A stretch of 64,000 nt of DNA, from the NCBI GenBank assembly GCA_973895155.1, contig OZ316892.1:5580001-5644000 (forward strand), written 5' to 3'. This document shows, one piece after another, positions 47,407-58,330 of the stretch. The notes below the pieces were generated by a model. That model had not been told where the DNA came from, did not search any database, and worked only from the letters and a program-made list of their open reading frames with translations. Each line of letters opens with the position of its first letter. Within the stretch, counting starts at the first letter, position 1. The DNA comes from Marsupella aquatica. Taxonomy: Eukaryota > Marchantiophyta. Position numbers and translations under genes: made by a program.

Positions 47407-48665
47407 TTATTCGATCTGCGCGTACCAGATGCCCTGGATTTTGACATCCTTGGGAGCCTTGGAACCTAAATCTGTATCAGAGGGTTGGATGCTCTCGAAC
47501 ACTCCGGCAATTTCTCCAGTCTCGATGTCGCTCTTCGCGAGCTTGAAGGTAATGTTACCCTTCAGAGCGGCGGTATTCTTCTCGTTTTCCTTGGACAGCT
47601 CTTCCTCATCACCACGTCCTCCGGCGGGGAGGGCGACAGCGTTATCGTACCCAGTGGATCCACCCCGTCCCTTGGGGTCCAAGAAAGAAGAGCCTCGGTA
47701 TGAAGGCACTAAGTAAGTTCCACTGAAGCTGTCTGCCTTGCCTTCAGCTACTAACTCCTTAATGGTGAACAGAAACGGAACCCTCTCGCCTCCGGGGAGC
47801 TGCACTGTGACAGCTGCGTAGTCAATTCCGTCCTTCTCTGTGAACTTGACCGATCCGTCGCCGCCGACCTTAAAATCTCCCTCGATGGCGTCCAGGGTGT
47901 ACGTCAATCGGGTCATCAGCTTGGTCTTCTGGAATTCGTCACCGGCACCCTTGAAAAGCCCCTCGGACTTCACGGTGAAGGACGTCGGCTCCAGGCAGAG
48001 GTTCTTCAGCTGATAGTTTCCAGGTTTGAACTTGCTCAAACCGCCCTCGCCACTCTTGATAATTGGGCACTGATTGGCAGTTCCACTTCCCTTCACCTCC
48101 GAGTAGGTCTGTGCCTGAATCTCGTCGTAGCTCAAACGCTTTGGCACGCCCTCGGCATTGGCACCCTGTATTTATTTTGCACCGCACCACACCACACCAC
48201 AGCAGAACCACCAGAACAATGCAATGCCCTCAGTGATGATCTCTCAGAGAAAAGAAGGAAACACAAGAGACATGTACAACGGCGTTGCAAAACAAATTTA
48301 CACTAAAACAAGGCGATGTGAAGATAGAAGTGCACAACAGAAGACGCCGCATTGATGATCATGAGAGCTGAGAAGAAACTGGAAGGAGGAGGGTAAACGA
48401 GAAGCAAAGATCCGAAACTTACAGAAACAGCCAAAGCGGAGGCGGCGAGGGCGACAGTGGCCATCTTTCCAGCATCAGCACACTTCTTCACGAAGGACTT
48501 GACATCCTCCTCGATGGAGCAGGAAACGCGAGCGCTGTTCCCGGCCCGAACGCCAAAGGCCTTGGAGACCGACACTCGCTGAGAGAAACTGGCAGACGAG
48601 AGGGAGCTCGAGGCCGACAGTCCTGTGACCTTGCAGCAGGCCGACGAGGCAACAGAGGCCGCCAT
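47407..48665 (-). CDS. psbO: Oxygen-evolving enhancer protein 1 (PsbO, 33-kDa manganese-stabilising protein)
   Basis: PsbO stabilises the Mn4CaO5 cluster of photosystem II on the lumenal side of the thylakoid. Exon 1 is 48665-48423 and exon 2 is 48165-47407. The 258-bp intron has GT at 48422-48421 and AG at 48167-48166, and the joined frame encodes 333 residues. The first part is a Ser/Ala-rich chloroplast transit peptide. It is followed by a lumen-targeting signal with basic residues and a hydrophobic core ([15 protein letters not shown]) ending GANA. The mature protein begins [13 protein letters not shown] (about residue 86), giving 248 residues, the normal length. Conserved features include the disulfide cysteines in ANQCPII and LKNLCLEP, the segment [20 protein letters not shown] and the C-terminal region ending WYAQIE. 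The intron sits just before the processing site, so exon 1 is essentially the bipartite transit sequence. The gene looks intact. Confidence 0.98.
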
Positions 48666-48889
48666 AGCTATCGTCTATATGGTCCCGTCGATCAAGCTCC
48701 AAATTTTCTCCTTCGTCTCTCGATCAATTCCTCCTCGGAAAATTGCTTTCCTCCAGCAAAGTGAATGCGGAATGGGACGATCGCTCTGCCTCTTCTGTCC
48801 TCAGAAATGGCGTGGGCAGGGGCGAGATTCGGGAATGGGGCGAGGTCCAATACGGGAACAGAATGGGAGGTCGAGGCGGATGAGAGTGT

Positions 48890-48912
48890 GGATAAGGGGG
48901 TTTTGACGTGAG
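48890..48912 (-). promoter_or_regulatory. I-box and ACGT-core motifs upstream of psbO
   Basis: GGATAAGG (I-box type, 48890-48897) and TGACGTGA (ACGT core, 48904-48911) lie about 230-245 bp upstream of the psbO start codon. Such motifs recur in light-regulated nuclear photosynthesis genes. Function is inferred from identity and position only. Confidence 0.35.
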
Positions 48913-49356
48913 GAAGGGAAGAGGTGCCATGGTGATTTATTCCACTAAGATCAAATCTCAACCATAGATTTCTCAAAAATGTATTTATTTCACTTTCTAG
49001 GGGGTCACTTTTGGATTGGGAAATCCTACATGTGATTTAGTGGGCCCCATGAAAATCCTTCTTGTTCTTTCGAAGAATGGAAGCCCCAACAACCAGAGGG
49101 AGAGATTAAACAAGACTAGTCCTTGGAAAGTCATGTATGCCTTTGCACTGTCACTGGCCCAAGTCCCTCTCCAGCCCCTTCAAATCAAATTAGTTCGTGG
49201 ACCCATCATGCGCACTAGAGATTCTGCCTAAAGCCGCGCTGCACAAGGCAATGCGTTGTGAGGTGCTGCAGTACACGCAATCTCCTCTCGTCAGTGTTTG
49301 TGTGCTCGTTCCCACTCCACTCCTGCCCTGTTTCAAGCAAGTAATGACCAAGTTTG

Positions 49357-50075
49357 AGCTTCTTCTGGTGGGGCAAAGCGACCGGCTGTCCCTTCCCCTA
49401 GCAAATTCTCGTCAGTGAATGGCAGTGTTACAGCATCAAATGAAGCTGAAAGTTTTGAAGCAAACATGAATTTTGCAACCGTTGAGGCACTCAAGGAAAG
49501 AGCATACGTCAAGAGCACTTCAGAGTTTTCCCCACTGGCTGAATCGACAATCACAGATGGTCAAACTTCCATTGCCTTAACGAGTGTTGTGGATACCAAT
49601 TCCATGATTGATACAAGCAATGAAGACCACTCTCCAGAAATGCCGTTGAATGTTCTTAGCAAGGTATGCAACCTGATGAAACGAGAACTACTAAGAGATT
49701 GTGAAGCTAAGTCGTCAACTGCATCTGCAGCTTTGGAGAATAAATCAGACCGTGACGATTCAGTAGGAATTGTTTTCATGGAGCAATTCTGATTCACATT
49801 TCCAAGACCGTCATCTTTGCAAAGAGGTGCAAACTGGGAGCACCAGGAGTTACTCTCTATCCATTCCCGGATCAAAAGTCAGGCATACGATTCAATCCTA
49901 CCAACGAGCTGAATTAATTCGTTCTTCCCAAATGTTTAGTAAGTTATGCAAAAACAATGCTTTCCAACACAAACGCCACATTCAAGTTCAGAAGGAAACT
50001 TACGACACAACAATAACTTGCTTGACGACAGCTCAGGGTGGTGGTGATGGGGAGCCATTCTGCAGTATCCCATGA
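49357..50075 (+). pseudogene. Frameshifted protein-coding fragment of unknown family
   Basis: A plus-strand frame opens at an acceptor-like TTTGAG (ending at about 49356) with SSGGAKRPAVPSPSK. It continues through a Ser/Thr/Glu-rich stretch containing ALKERAYVKSTSEFSP and NVLSKVCNLMKRELLRDCEA, and ends at a TGA just after 49790. The +1-shifted frame stays open from 49770 to 50075 with equally protein-like text (FQDRHLCKEVQTGSTRSYS, IPGSKVRHTIQSYQRAEL), ending FCSIP. A CAATAAAAA signal follows at about 50101. This suggests the 3' end of a gene with one frameshift, or a missed short intron near 49770-49795. Upstream DNA is the psbO promoter, so the 5' part of the gene is absent: a fragment or transduplicate. 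I do not recognise the family. Confidence 0.4.
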
Positions 50076-50119
50076 CAGACTCGTAGTCTGACCTTTGTTC
50101 TCAATAAAAATCGGAGGTT

Positions 50120-52740
50120 TGAAAAATTTTGAGTTGATACAATGACATTGTGTTTATTGTCAGCGCCCTAGAATGTAATGGGCCACAAGATTTAATTACT
50201 TACTTATTATTATTGGTTGGGGAATTGAACCAGAAAGAGGGTGGGCAGTCGGTTATTCGGGGTAAAAAAAAAAGTTACGAGTCTACTACTAATTCAATAT
50301 TCTGTTACCTAGGGTAAATAAAACAGTTACTTTTCAAACAGTTTTACATCAAGGTTTATGGCATGACGTCCTCAATTTTAACAAAATCATGCCACAGACA
50401 TGAATGTTGAAGCAATTTTATTTTGTAAACCAATCCGTACCTGTTTGCAGCGCGTCTCGATGACGTGGCGCGCTGTGGAGTCTCAAATTTTGGAAGGGAC
50501 CTCTAGTGGGGTCCATAAAGATTATAATTTTTCATCTAAGTGTCAAAATTTTTGTCCAAACCTCATTTTTGGGTGCGGTTTGTGTAAAGTGCTCGGTGTC
50601 TATAGCAGTTTAGAATTCACTTATACGAGTAGGGTGTTTAGCATTTAATGGTGTTCTGTACCCTTTGGATTTTAGTGAATATTGCTGGAATAAAAACACT
50701 TTAAGTGTCACTAGAGGCGTCTCAACCCCATTTTGGGGGGATTATGTGTGTTACCTTTGCTTGAAACAAAAACATTAAGTGTCACTAGAGGCTTCTAAAC
50801 CCCACTTTTGGAGGGATGTGTGTTCAAAAATGCATGATGGAGGCGAGTATCAAACTGGGCACCTGTGTCACCCCACTCTTGCGCTCTACCGTAGCCCACG
50901 GGCTGCAGGACATTGGTCAATATTTCTTAGGTATTTATTTTCATTTTGCATGCATCAGACCTGTAACTCCCGGCTACCTGCAGCCATTGACTAATGGAGC
51001 AAGTGCAAGAGACAACATTTAATGTGACTCCCGTGATTTATAGAAGGAAGTGGTTTAGAACAATGCATTTCCACCCCCATGCAAATGGTCCACAACACCC
51101 GTGCAAGTCCATCTGCTGCCTGTGAAAATCATAATTGCAATTTTTCATCTAAGTGTCAAAAGCTTTGCCTGAACCCCACTTTCGGGGAGGTTAGTGTAAA
51201 ATGCTTTGCACCTAAAGGGGCTTTTGAATCCCACACCTCTGCCTAGCCACACAAATGGTCTACCACAACACCCATGGCCTTGCTGGACAAAAGTAGAGGA
51301 CCCATTCATGGTACATCTATTCTCATATTATTGCACACAGTTTGGGCAGCAATTGGTGGGCAATGGGCAAGGACAACCATAAATGACTTTCCAGGGATCT
51401 GTCCCCCCAAATAGGGAGAGGAAGGGTTGAAACCAGTTTACTAGCCATTAAATCTCATGCGAGAGGGCCACACTTGTCATTTCTTCAATTTACTAGCTGC
51501 CCTCAAACTGATCTAAATGTGTAACCCATCCTACAAACTGTTTAATTCTCTCAGTCACCCCCATTTTGTATTGGGTTTGACTAAACTCTGCCTCCATGAT
51601 TGGTTTGGTGCCATGTGGCAAAGTGTAATTGGTCCTGCCAATCCCAGTCAAAATCACAGCAGCAGTCCACAGTAGGCCAGTCCCTGAGTACTTGCACTCA
51701 CAGATGAACTCATGGAGCTTCATCCCTGCCCCTCCTGCACTCACAGACCTCCCCCAAGATGAAGTTCTAGCCAGCCAAGCCAATGAAGCCCGCCCCTCTG
51801 GTCAGGTCCTTGATGTAGCAACATTTGGTAGTCTTTATTGGGAGGAAACTGGAGGGTGAGATGAATAGTCAGGGTCAACTGTCAGGCAAGGAAGCACCTC
51901 ACAACTCAAGCTACTACTGCTTGCTTTTGCAATGGGGAACCATAGCATGCTTATGGGTAGGTAAGTGGGATCATGAGTTCAAACTTCTGACGCAGCAGCT
52001 GTTTATGAGCAGTACTCACCGAAAGTTCACCAAAGCCCCTTTGCACGACAAGCACTTGAACTTGTGACAGATTTATAAGTGCTTCCCTCAATTACAAATG
52101 GTGTGTGAATGCAATGGGAGTGTATTTCAGGCTTATGCTGTGGAAAATAACTTGCAAACAAACTTGTCGGGTTGAGTTTTTGGTGTAATTGGGGTGCCCT
52201 TGCAACATTATTATTCAAAATTATTTCAAGCCAATTCTCAAATTTAAAGCTTTGTTTCTTTTAAAGGGTTTGCCCCTGAATAGTATCGTAGGGCTTTGTC
52301 TTTCAATCCTTAGATATTGGGTCTCTCTGGTCTGTGAAACTTAAGCTTGGACAAACTGAGTGATTGTCTAAGAAGCTCGGAAGGACTTTCTGAGAACATT
52401 GGAATAGACTCAGATAGCACCTCTTGCATTTTGAAACAAATGTGACCTGTAAACAGTGTGTGGTGTGTTTCAATTAATTTAACCGGTGTTCTATAAAACA
52501 GTTGCAAGTGCTCAAAATGGACCTTTTTGCCTTCTCTCAATCTCTTGAGAACTGAGTTCAGTGTCGCTGCTGTGCAGCACTTGGGGCGTCCTTTTCTACC
52601 AAACAACATCCTCAGTAAGGCGTGCAGGAGCAAAACAGTTATAAAGAAGTGTCCTCCGTTGTGCCGGCCCAAACTACTAAGGGCATCCGTCACAAAAGTG
52701 GAAGTCCTTCACAAAAGTGATAATTTGCTGCTCAGATAGA
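50120..52740. other. Repeat-rich interval without a recognised gene
   Basis: Two diverged repeat families are visible. TTTTTCATCTAAGTGTCAAA followed by CCCCACTTT.GGG..GG and GTGTAAA(A/G)TGCT occurs at about 50527-50593 and 51139-51204. AAGTGTCACTAGAGGCGTCT followed by AACCCCATTTTGG occurs at about 50703-50740 and 50777-50815. A degenerate tRNA-like segment is listed separately. Confidence 0.45.
50838..50912 (-). repeat. Degenerate tRNA-like segment (SINE fragment?)
   Basis: On the minus strand GGGCTACGGTAGAGCGC resembles a tRNA D-arm/A-box, and GTTTGATACTCGCC, about 40 nt later, resembles a T-arm/B-box. The acceptor stem does not pair, so it is not a functional tRNA. It is more likely a tRNA-derived repeat. 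Confidence 0.3.
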
Positions 52741-52745
52741 AACTA

Positions 52746-53138
52746 CACTGTTCATCGTAATTAGTGTTATGCAAGAATTAATGTTAGTACAAAATTAGTG
52801 TTACACTAAAACTAATTTTAGTAAAAATGATTTTTTGAGTCCAAGTAACACTAATTTTTTGTCAGTTTTCAAAATATATATTTTTCACTTTAGTTTAAAT
52901 TGCTTGTAAAAAATGGATAGTATTTAGTATTTAGTCTAAAGTAACACTAATTGTTGTGTATTTTTTAAAATAGTTTTTTCTCTTTATTTTGCCACTCTTA
53001 AGACCATAGTAACACTAATCCATGTGTGCGAAAATAGAGTTAGCACAAAATTAGTGTGACTAGCACTAATTCGCGAGTAGACCCTGAAAATGGGTGCTCC
53101 CGAATTAGTGTTAGTCACACTAATTATGGTGAACAGTG
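52746..53138. mobile_element. MITE, copy 2 (longer relative of the 21-kb MITE)
   Basis: It starts CACTGTTCATCGTAATTAG and ends TAATTATGGTGAACAGTG, with TA on both sides (52744-52745 and 53139-53140). It shares the internal AATTAGTGTTA palindromic blocks and the GCGAGTAGACCCTGAAAATG block with copy 1. It is about 170 bp longer because of an extra AT-rich segment at about 52855-53010. Confidence 0.8.
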
Positions 53139-53140
53139 TA

Positions 53141-54917
53141 CTGAACGCACTCTTTGCAAAAGTGAAATGCCCTTCTCAGAATTTCATAAACGCAGCTGGT
53201 CCCAATTTCTTTTTTCTTTAAATTTCTTTTTTGCTTGTAGATCTTGATTGCTATCAAAAGTGTAGATTGAGGCAACCTCCAGAAATCAAGATCTACAAGC
53301 AATTGGCAAAAGCTTGGTCACCTTTTCCTTTTTAATAACAGTAACTAACTGAGCCCATCAACTCCTATGACAAGTTTACTTCAAGTCTTCTAATCCAGTG
53401 AAACTGAACAGATTAGGTGTGAAAGGATAAAACAACCCTTTAGCAATGTTTTGACAGACTTCCATTGTTAGCATCTCCAGTTAGAAATCTTGAAAAAATT
53501 GGTAACAGGGTACATCCAAGGACCAAATTTTACTTGAGGTTGTTTCAATTCAGCAGGAACCTACCACTTAACTCCTACAAGTATAAAACAATCCACATCC
53601 CTTAAGCATTCATTATCAATCTTCTCTCATTCAGATATCCTCAACCTTCCAGTTCCATTCTGTGACACCTGAATTTTTCGCAAAATCAATGGAAGATGGA
53701 AATAAGATACAAATTTCACAAATTAATTGCATTTTGGTACCCAAATGCCCAACTTTACCTTGCTGACAATACTTATGAAGGACGCTTCTGAGAGGTGTCC
53801 CATGGAGACCAAACTTATGTATTTCGAAGACAGATTTTTGTTACCCATTTACCCTAGTTATTTAGTGATCTTTTTCTACCTTAGTTTAGTACTCAATTTT
53901 TATTATCTTTTTTCTAAGTTTTGAAAAGGCATGACTTTTCATTTCCCCTTTTTATGCTCCACTTAGACCTATAAGATTATTGTTTTCCTCTTTTTGTTTT
54001 TCAGTGAAGCTTGTATTCAGTATTGCAAACTTTTGCAAGTTTCCCTCCTTCCTTTGTAATCATTGCTTTCGAGAATGATTTATGAATGAAGTAAAACACT
54101 TCCTTTGTGATGTAATGAATTTATTTCAGAAGATTCCTGTTGGTGCCTGAGTTTTCATTACAGATTTCCAAGATCAGATGAATTCAAATTAGGATTGCTT
54201 GTGGGTCAAGAATCGCTAGGAATTTAATGATAAATGTGGATAAAAAGGAGCAAGATTCTGATTTCAGAATAGTTAGTACCGTTACCCTTACTTTGGCATA
54301 CCCACTAGTGATAGATTGGAGTTGCGTATTGCCGAAGTTCTATCCATGTTGACGACATTTTAGTGAGTATCATTGTATCGGTCACCAGAAAGCTACTTTG
54401 GTGTTGGTGAGCATTTATCCTTTCTGTTTATATTTTCATGGTGATGGAGAAGAGCAATTGAGGCGAGATTTGTTGCAATCTTATTAACACGATAAGACCA
54501 GAATCCTTTTTGAAGGAGTGGCAGTGGAGATTCAATCCATTGGACCTTGGTTCTAAAAGCTTTTCCATAATCCATGACTTGGGAATTAATCTTTTCTGTT
54601 CATTTTGTTAGTTTATCCATTTATTTTTCTTTTGTCTGAAGATTTGGTTGAGTGATACTCTTAAGTCTTCAAAACAGTTACAATCATTCAATCCATTCCT
54701 TTTCTGTTCTTAAAGGGATCGAAACCTTGGTCTTTAAGTGAAAAGTGTCACTTTGGATTCTTCCGGCTATACCACACATTCTAGGACTGAAATGTTGTTT
54801 TGAGCATTGTTTGTGTGCAGTTCTCTTTTGACCAAAGCAATGCAAGTAAGCAAAACCCAGGGGATTTTCTATAGGTGTGACTTTGGATATCTCAATGTGT
54901 TACTGGTAGAGGTAAGG

Positions 54918-54964
<47 letters not shown>

Positions 54965-56370
54965 ATTCTGAGATCATATCTCCTTGGTGGCTGTGGTCAA
55001 CTTTTTTGAATTTGACTCGCATAATTCCTTTTTAGAGTTATTAATTACCCTGGCACAGTTTATTTCTCTATAATCCGTAATGGGAGGGCTACGGCAGCCC
55101 CCAATTTGAGGTCAACATCATCTCTTAAAAGAGACTGCATTCCTGCATCATCCCACAAAACTTAAGCTGCTTATCCCATTTTTATCCTTATTCTCTTTAC
55201 AGTTATGAATTTTCCCTATTCATCATTGGCTTTATAATTAGCAAAACAAGCAAGACCTGCACGACCCATGTGAGCCACAAGCTTAGCCAAAGCTGATAGC
55301 TCATCCTCTGAAATTTGATAAAACAGGGCCTTGTACTCTAGTTCTCATTGTGGGGGTTCTCCTCCTTCTCCTCCTCTTCCTTCGCCTCCTCTTCCTGTTA
55401 TTTTTGACTGAACTAAGTGAATGCAAAGTGACGGGATCCTAGAACTTGGTGCTATATCACTAGGAAAGCACAGTACAACCATATATACAAGGACTATGGA
55501 GAGGGACGGTGGAAAATATGGAGAACTTCATTCAGTCTTCATGTCACCTAACTGCTCTTTGGTCCCAGGCCTGGTATTTCTCGTGTACGTCTCATGTTGG
55601 GGGAAGGCAGAAAAGATGGGGGAGACTTTCATTAAGTATTATTTTGACCAAATGGCTCTCTGGTCTCATACCTGGTATTCCTCTCGCGTAGTTCTCATGT
55701 TAAGGGCCCAGTGTAGCAGAGACAGATCGCGGAGCCTATGACCAGATAAGAGAAATAGGGCAAAGTGGTAAATAGACCTGGACGGTAAAAATGCAAATTA
55801 AAGCTTAGTAATGGGAGATTGAGAAAGATCAGTTTGATGGTAGGGTTTTGATAGAAGTGTAGAACAAATTATCCCTTAACCAAACTAGACAATGTTCCGC
55901 CGACTGAGAAATGTCTGAAGAGAATGGTTTGAAAGTCCTGGTCCGACGCAAAACATCAGTTCAGTGTTGGAAAGTGTGAGTACAATTTGTTGTACATACT
56001 GGCCATCCCTTTCAATTCTAGTGTGCCAGCTCCGTTTCCGGCAATTTCAGAGTTCAATCCACATATTTCCAATTGTTTGCTGTATATCCCAGCGAATTGT
56101 GAATGTTGATACCTCCATACCGAGTATACATGGGCGCAAATCATCAAAAGCTTCGAACTATGAACCAGGATGAATATAATACCATCATGCTAGATCTACA
56201 AGCTCCACCTCTGACGTACAATTCATGTCATTACGGGGTCAACAACAGTGGATCGGGATGTCTCCTAAATAGGGAGAATAGGACCCAATGAAGGGCAAAA
56301 ATTTGATGGCAATGATGAATATGAATGACTGTACAAGGCCTTGCAGGTTGATCAACGTCAATGTGATTGC
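53141..56370. other. AT-rich interval, no recognised gene
   Basis: Contains a long (TC)n microsatellite at 54920-54961 and otherwise only short frames. A GATCTTGATTGC... CAAGATCTACAAGCAA inverted pair (GCTTGTAGATCTTGATT at 53233-53249 against AATCAAGATCTACAAGC... at about 53283-53300) forms a hairpin. The stretch next to 56371 should hold the Costars 3' UTR. Confidence 0.4.
54920..54961 (+). repeat. (TC)n microsatellite
   Basis: About 21 uninterrupted TC/CT dinucleotides. Confidence 0.95.
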
Positions 56371-58330
56371 TCAAACTTTGACAGCAGATTTGTCGACAGG
56401 TTTGAGAAGGACAACGTCTACATTATCGTGAACACCTTGTAGGAGAAGTTCTCCGTCGAATTTGAGGAGTTTCCTTTTCTTCGCTGCCCGGAGTGTACCC
56501 ACAAGTGCCTCAAACATATTTGCACACCTGTCATCATTGAAAAGAGTTCCAAACTTCACCTGCAAATGCAGTCCAAACAGGCCATTTGTTAGGTAATTGA
56601 ATTCATCCAGATAACGAGAAAGGCGATATGCAAGCGTGGACGGGTTGAACTTGCCAAGCATTAGCTGGAAACCATGTTCCACTGTTCTGTTCTGTTCTGT
56701 TCTGTTCTGTTCTGTTCTGTTCTGTTCTGTATCATGCAGTCAGGTGAGGCCAATCTTAATAGGGACACTAGAAAAATGCATATCTACAATAACACGTCAC
56801 ATGAATTGCATAGCACTCGAATTAGCTCTCTGATGACCATATGTGATCTTTCAGCTGTTCTTATCTCTCCATATGCGCAATACACATGCCCACACAAGAC
56901 GTGGAATCCCCAATTTCTGTCGCATGTCGTGTTCCTCAGAATCCTCACAGAGTAAACCACACACTCTAATCAAGTCCGTACGTGTAATGTCAATTCATAC
57001 ATGAAAACCTATGAGAGAGCACTTTGCTCTTTACTTTACAAGAAAGGACTGATCGTTGGTCTCCCTCCGCCTTCAAGCACTTCTATCCAGCGGCAGGTGA
57101 CCTGTAATTTTGCGAGTTCTACTCTTCCGCAGAAAAACCTGATTTAAAGCATCGCAGGTACTTAAGTTGCCCAATCTTACCCTACGTTAGACATTGAAAA
57201 TTTCCTGACTGTGATCGACAATAGCAACCACATTTTGGGGGCAAATGATGATGATTCCACGGTCCTCTCTTTGATTCAATGGCAAGTGCAGCCACAACTT
57301 CTCTCTTCATTTGCATCACCACACACTTCACTAGATATAAGTTCCGGTCACGGCAGTCGATGTCCGCACTCCAACTTTCCACTTTTTTCTCCCAGTCCCT
57401 TCGATGCCATTGATACAACCTCAGTAAATAGCCACCAATTAGCTACGTCTGCCTTCTAGCATCATTCCTTCGACTGTAATATAAAAAGGCCTTACAGCTC
57501 ACCAGGTGTACTCTGAAGTTCTCAAAGTAACACATACTAGATCCCTACCCTGTTTTCACCCAGGTCGAAGCCTGAGCTTTCTTCTGATTCCTGCTGCTCT
57601 GTCCGTGCCTCATGGGAATGGCCTGGACTTGAAAATATCCAACCGAAGCTCGTTGTTCAACCATTCAAATTCAAGATCCCATCCAACCCATGCGGTCTTC
57701 GTTGCGTTGGGAGATCTTTCGATGACTGAAATGGCTTCATCTATTCGTATGCTATCCCAACTACCCTACCTGTTTGCCTCTATAAAGTTCCAGACAGTCA
57801 CTACCACAACACACCTTCTTTAGAATTGTGTCACTCTAGTCTGGCCGTGAAAATCTATCTTCGGATAAGGAACTTGAATTCTCTAAATGCAAAAGCCTGC
57901 AGAATATCACATTCTTGGGTCTTCCACAATCGTCGTTGTCGCATTCCTGTCTATCAAGGCACCCTGTACAATTTGTGAGGCTAGGGCAGCTCCGTATGTG
58001 TGCAACATGAATATGGATAGATCCTACTCCGTCAATATGACTGCAGTGTCAGACGTATTCGTATAAAATTCCGTTCCCACATACGCTCTTTGCCCTTTTT
58101 CTTTGTCACTTGTCTCCAAGAACCCTTGAGAAACTCATCCATTAGCATGGATGCTAGTTTTCCCTTCACAATGCCAATGCTTCTTCGTTGGGGGACTCGG
58201 AAATGCCGCAAGCGATGAAAGATGGAGGGCAAAGGCTACTTACAGAGATTGACCCATCTTGTTGAACCTGTCCAAGCCGAATTATCTCCACCTTCAGCTT
58301 CTCGATCTCCTCATCCACATTCATCGTCAT
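56371..58330 (-). CDS. Costars-family protein (small actin-dynamics regulator, ABRACL-like)
   Basis: Costars proteins are single-domain relatives of the C-terminal part of STARS/ABRA. They influence actin organisation and cell motility in Dictyostelium and animals; the plant role is less defined. Exon 1 is 58330-58244 (MTMNVDEEIEKLKVEI, then RLGQVQQDGSIS) and exon 2 is 56559-56371 (VKFGTLFNDDRCANMFEAL, then VGTLRAAKKRK, FDGELLLQGVHDNVDVVLL). The 1,684-bp intron has donor GTAAGT at 58243 and acceptor TTTGCAG ending at 56560. The joined protein is 91 residues, normal for the family, with no break. ATG 58330 is the first start; ATG 58324 (MNVDEE) fits the usual N-terminus equally well. The intron contains a TCTGT pentanucleotide microsatellite close to its 3' end. 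Open frames inside the intron are not called. Confidence 0.93.
56682..56730 (+). repeat. (TTCTG)n pentanucleotide microsatellite
   Basis: About nine near-perfect TTCTG units lie inside the Costars intron, about 120 bp upstream (on the minus strand) of the exon 2 acceptor. On the transcript strand the tract reads CAGAA repeats, so it is purine-rich and not the polypyrimidine tract. Confidence 0.95.
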
